Assembly (NCBI GenBank): GCA_011523445.1
Contig: WTGT01000145.1
Coordinates: 1 to 15,796 of the forward strand
Direction: 5' to 3'
Source of the DNA: Paracoccaceae bacterium
Lineage (GTDB): Bacteria; Pseudomonadota; Alphaproteobacteria; Rhodobacterales; Rhodobacteraceae
DNA: 15,796 bases
The translations under genes were made by a program, and so were the position numbers. This document shows, one piece after another, positions 15,169 through 15,796 of the stretch. Every line of letters starts with the position of its first letter. The stretch's first letter is position 1. The notes beneath the pieces are model-generated. The model was not told where the DNA came from. It was given only the letters and a program-made list of their open reading frames with translations, and made no database searches.

Positions 15169-15796
15169 TTATCCATCTACCCACTTGATCCAACGATTGT
15201 CAATCAAATCTGAAATGATTGCCTTGGAATTTTCTGTTTGATTTTGAACCTTTCCCCTCAATGTCTCAAGGGAATTCATGCCGGTTTGTTGCAATAAAAT
15301 CTCGATAACGCCCTTACCCGTCGTGTCTGGACTGAAATCACCTTCAACCGTTAATCTGGCAACCTGCATGATCTGCCTTAACAATGAATAATGAGAAGAA
15401 AGCTCCTCGTATTCTTCCCGAGTCATCAAACCATTAGTTGAACTGGCCAGCAATTGCGAACCAATATCCCTCTCCATGCAGTTGGTTATCAATGCACCTG
15501 CTTGGGCAAGCAATTCAATATCCAGCAACTTTCCCTTGCCCAAACGGCATTCCCATACATCTTCCTTTTTTTCAACAGATGTGTTTTCAGATAACCGCCT
15601 TCTCATATCTATGACATCCGTAATTATCTTGGGATAATCCTCGAGTTTGTGGATAAGTTTTTGCCTGAAAGCCTCAATTTCTATCCCCAATTCCTCATTA
15701 CCGGCAAGCGAACGTGCCCGTGTAAGAGCAAGATGTTCCCAGGTCCAGGCACTATTTTCGTGATAATGGATAAATGAATTGAGTGAAGTTGCAACC
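15169..15796 (-). CDS. glnE: Glutamine synthetase adenylyltransferase, C-terminal part (runs off the window)
   Basis: GlnE adds AMP to glutamine synthetase to lower its activity and removes it again, responding to PII and glutamine. The frame is open to the right edge, so only about the last 208 residues are present. The sequence begins near HENSAWTWEHLALTRARSLAG, the strongly conserved helix found after the second nucleotidyltransferase domain. It continues with LLDIELLAQAGALIT, equivalent to the family's DIEFLxQ signature but with Leu for Phe. The remainder is the helical C-terminal domain that pairs with the adenylylating activity. The first in-frame start inside the window (TTG at 15690) is not a real start. 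The stop codon immediately precedes the small hypothetical gene. Confidence 0.9.
   Translation of the reverse strand, partial: VATSLNSFIHYHENSAWTWEHLALTRARSLAGNEELGIEIEAFRQKLIHKLEDYPKIITDVIDMRRRLSENTSVEKKEDVWECRLGKGKLLDIELLAQAGALITNCMERDIGSQLLASSTNGLMTREEYEELSSHYSLLRQIMQVARLTVEGDFSPDTTGKGVIEILLQQTGMNSLETLRGKVQNQTENSKAIISDLIDNRWIKWVDG

Overview
The window looks like chromosomal sequence from an alphaproteobacterium with a moderately low GC content, judged by eye. The main reason is gene order. A PpiD/SurA-like foldase sits directly upstream of trpE, followed by trpG, trpD, trpC, moaC and moeA on the same strand, then gltX and gltA. I know this arrangement from Rhodobacterales and relatives. 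The trpEGDC set without trpFBA, and the GDDH motif in GltX, also fit Alphaproteobacteria. The exact lineage is an inference.

Layout: positions 1-365 are AT-rich with no convincing gene. A Tat-exported, molybdenum-dependent sulfite oxidase/dehydrogenase follows on the + strand (366-1655). Next is a two-gene minus-strand unit of a small cupin and a GNAT acetyltransferase (1730-2528), divergent from a PLP-dependent class I/II aminotransferase (2734-3939). A long same-strand block runs from 4044 to 11594: ppiD-like, trpE, trpG, trpD, trpC, moaC, moeA. Most junctions are tight (10 bp or less, or overlapping); the exception is a 98-bp gap between trpE and trpG. gltX follows with its own GTG start. 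A 362-bp gap holding several short inverted repeats and a candidate promoter precedes gltA (13458-14759). The right end is on the minus strand: the 3' part of glnE, running off the window, abuts a small hypothetical gene.

How the genes work together: TrpE/TrpG make anthranilate from chorismate and glutamine, and TrpD and TrpC carry it to indole-3-glycerol phosphate. TrpF and TrpBA must be encoded elsewhere. MoaC and MoeA act early and late in molybdenum cofactor synthesis, the cofactor needed by the sulfite oxidase at the left end. GltX charges tRNA-Glu, GltA starts the TCA cycle towards 2-oxoglutarate, and GlnE adjusts glutamine synthetase activity, so the right third clusters around glutamate metabolism, possibly by coincidence.

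I found no tRNA or rRNA genes, CRISPR arrays, insertion sequences, phage genes or toxin-antitoxin modules. Most of the window is conserved housekeeping sequence, and I do not see a strong candidate for a new biological system. The items most worth a second look are the inverted-repeat-rich leader of gltA, the small basic-tailed protein abutting glnE, and the apparent absence of lexA and comEC between moeA and gltX.
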